DNA from: a bacterium (Candidatus Ratteibacteria) CG_4_9_14_3_um_filter_41_21
GTDB lineage: Bacteria > Ratteibacteria > UBA8468
DNA: 7,107 nt
Assembly: GCA_002791075.1 (NCBI GenBank)
Contig: PFWI01000071.1
Span: 1 to 7,107, forward strand
Reading direction: 5' to 3'
In this document: piece after piece, positions 6,584 to 7,107 of the stretch
How the letters are laid out: each line of letters opens with the position of its first letter
Numbering within the stretch: position 1 is the first letter of the stretch
The notes under the pieces: model-generated
What the model was told of the DNA's origin: nothing
The model's database searches: none
The model's input: only the letters and a program-made list of their open reading frames with translations
Translations under genes and position numbers: made by a program

Positions 6584-6675
6584 ATTGTCATTGCGAGCCT
6601 GAAGGGCGTGGCAATCTCATGCGATTGCTTCGTCGTCCGCCAATAGTACTTAGACGAATTCCTCGCAATGACAAT
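6584..6675. repeat. 92-bp palindromic intergenic repeat, copy 2
   Basis: The termini ATTGTCATTGCGAG (6584-6597) and CTCGCAATGACAAT (6662-6675) are a perfect 14-bp inverted pair. The centre, GCAATCTCATGCGATTGC (6611-6628), is the same 18-mer palindrome as in the copy at 831-895 with one base changed. The two elements share GTCATTGCGAG, GCGTGGCAATCTCATG or ACGTGGCAATCTCATG, and GATTGCTTC, but differ in the right arm, which here is longer. It separates fmdB from osmC and overlaps no gene. I did not find convincing flanking duplications for this copy. Confidence 0.8.
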
Positions 6676-6684
6676 GGTGCTGTT

Positions 6685-6705
6685 ATCTGTGTTAATCTGT
6701 GGTTT
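6685..6705. repeat. ATCTGTGTTAATCTGTGGTTT repeat word
   Basis: A short repeat made of two related halves (ATCTGTGTTA, ATCTGTGGTT) sits between the palindromic element and the fmdB stop. It is a diverged relative of the 21-mer at 2950-2970 and of ATCTGTGGTT at 3022-3031. It carries no open frame worth keeping and probably belongs to a dispersed intergenic repeat family. Confidence 0.5.
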
Positions 6706-6710
6706 CATTA

Positions 6711-6917
6711 TTAGCTGAGAGGACAGGTTCCGGTTGGACAACTTGACTCTGATGAACTGCTACTGGATGAAGTTCCAATCCCAAATGATGCCAATGTCTT
6801 CTCAATATTCTTACTGTCACATTGCGGGCATTTTAATTCTGGTCTTTCCGCAGTAACCCCAATTAATAAATCAAACTTCTTGCCGCAATCCTTACAGATA
6901 TAGCTATAAACTGGCAT
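6711..6917 (-). CDS. FmdB-family zinc-ribbon protein
   Basis: This 68-residue protein is a member of the FmdB putative regulatory protein family, small zinc ribbons common in anaerobes and first noted near formamidase/amidase genes. The opening MPVYSYICKDCGKKFDLL is diagnostic. Zinc is probably held by C8, C11, C30 and C33 (CKDC...CPQC). After the ribbon comes a flexible serine-rich tail (residues 50-59) ending in CPTGTCPLS, with C60 and C65; such cysteine-containing tails are frequent in the family. A strong AAAGGAGGG with 9-nt spacing decides the start. The gene follows the thioredoxin/trxB-remnant pair by 6 nt, so it is likely in their transcript. Its biochemical role is not known. Confidence 0.9.
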   Translation of the reverse strand: MPVYSYICKDCGKKFDLLIGVTAERPELKCPQCDSKNIEKTLASFGIGTSSSSSSSESSCPTGTCPLS

Positions 6918-6923
6918 TCTTTT

Positions 6924-7034
6924 TCACCCTCCTTTCATTTTTTTTGCAGCCTTTCCTGCTGCAGCATCTCCTCCGCCGATTACCACTACATCTTTATTTC
7001 TATATAAAGGACCGTCACTTGTAGCGCAGTTCAT
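6924..7034 (-). pseudogene. trxB: 36-codon in-frame remnant of thioredoxin reductase
   Basis: A small open frame begins at an ATG overlapping the thioredoxin stop (ATGA) and ends 6 nt before fmdB. Residues 3-25 read CATSDGPLYRNKDVVVIGGG then DAA. This matches the thioredoxin reductase segment running from the redox motif CATC into the NADPH-binding GGGxxA loop. The second redox cysteine is serine here (S6), so dithiol chemistry is lost. The FAD domain before it and most of the NADPH domain after it are absent. The tail AGKAAKKMKGG could be the original C-terminal end, which would make this a trxB that lost two internal in-frame pieces while keeping start, frame and stop. It sits where trxB often sits, next to a thioredoxin gene. 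A functional microprotein or an assembly artefact are alternatives. Confidence 0.7.
6927..6935 (-). promoter_or_regulatory. Strong Shine-Dalgarno sequence for fmdB inside the trxB remnant
   Basis: AAAGGAGGG on the minus strand lies 9 nt before the fmdB ATG and is the best ribosome-binding site in the window. It also forms the last three sense codons (Lys-Gly-Gly) of the preceding trxB remnant. That may be one reason the 3' end of the remnant has been kept. Confidence 0.8.
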
Positions 7035-7107
7035 AATATGTTATCCAGTTTTTCGCTAATCATTTCCTTGGGAACAGCTCCGATTATCTGGTCAACAACC
7101 TTACCTT
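7031..7107 (-). CDS. Thioredoxin, C-terminal end (partial)
   Basis: The last 24 codons and TGA stop of a gene enter from the right edge; the first complete codon is at 7105-7103. The translation GKVVDQIIGAVPKEMISEKL followed by DNIL is the typical thioredoxin C-terminus: the strand after the cis-proline region (GKVVDQIIGA) and the terminal helix. The active-site WCGPC would lie outside the window, so redox competence cannot be judged. The stop overlaps the start of the trxB remnant. It is probably the upstream gene of the redox operon that continues through fmdB and osmC. A thioredoxin-fold relative with the same tail remains possible. Confidence 0.8.
   Translation of the reverse strand, partial: GKVVDQIIGAVPKEMISEKLDNIL

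Noticed and set aside
6576..6600. Promoter for osmC using TATAGT as -10
   Set aside because: No acceptable -35 sequence exists at 16-18 nt, and the region is the arm of the palindromic repeat.
6517..6741. 74-codon minus-strand frame between fmdB and osmC
   Set aside because: Its middle is a translation of the palindromic repeat and its ends overlap fmdB and osmC in another frame. It has no recognisable domain and no ribosome-binding site.

Overview
The window is a compact, AT-rich bacterial segment in which every gene I can support lies on the minus strand, so transcription runs from right to left. The proteins are rich in Lys and Ile. The gene content includes a corrinoid-activator-like Fe-S/ASKHA protein, two Fe-S proteins in total and small thiol-redox genes, which points to an anaerobe. 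The many intergenic palindromes and boilerplate repeats resemble those in genomes of uncultivated subsurface or sediment bacteria. I cannot name a phylum from the sequence alone.

Right block (7107 down to 3020). It starts with the 3' end of a thioredoxin gene. A 36-codon in-frame remnant of thioredoxin reductase follows, overlapping it by ATGA. Next come a FmdB-type zinc-ribbon protein, an OsmC-family protein, a class I SAM methyltransferase (4-nt overlap with osmC), a RACo-like [2Fe-2S]/ASKHA activator (13-nt gap), and a DUF89/ARMT1-like protein whose ATG directly follows the activator's TGA. Spacing suggests one transcription unit, interrupted only by a 142-nt fmdB-osmC gap filled by a palindromic repeat. 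The theme is thiol and Fe-S redox chemistry plus, by inference, cobamide-dependent one-carbon metabolism. No corrinoid protein or methyltransferase partner for the activator is visible.

Intergenic 2855-3019. This stretch holds no gene. It is built from repeats: two tandem copies of a small hairpin unit ending 7 nt before the radical SAM start codon, and degenerate copies of an ATTCGTGTTCATTCGTGG-like motif. One related copy supplies the last codons and the stop of the DUF89 gene.

Left block (2854 down to 97). A radical SAM protein with a C-terminal winged-helix domain is followed after 2 nt by an eight-helix permease of the UPF0718/DUF318 family. After a 113-nt repeat-filled gap comes its usual partner, a DUF1980/TIGR03943 (YcgQ-like) membrane protein. 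Near-identical 12-mers on both sides of the gap suggest that a palindromic element split a formerly overlapping TAATG stop/start junction.

Left edge (1-96). A consensus sigma70-type promoter (TTGACA, 17 nt, TATAAT) points left out of the window. A perfect 14-bp palindrome overlaps its -35 box, and eight codons of a possible next gene run off the edge.

The most unusual items are the trxB remnant, the RACo-like protein that seems to lack RACo's middle domain, and the mobile-looking palindromes placed inside operons.
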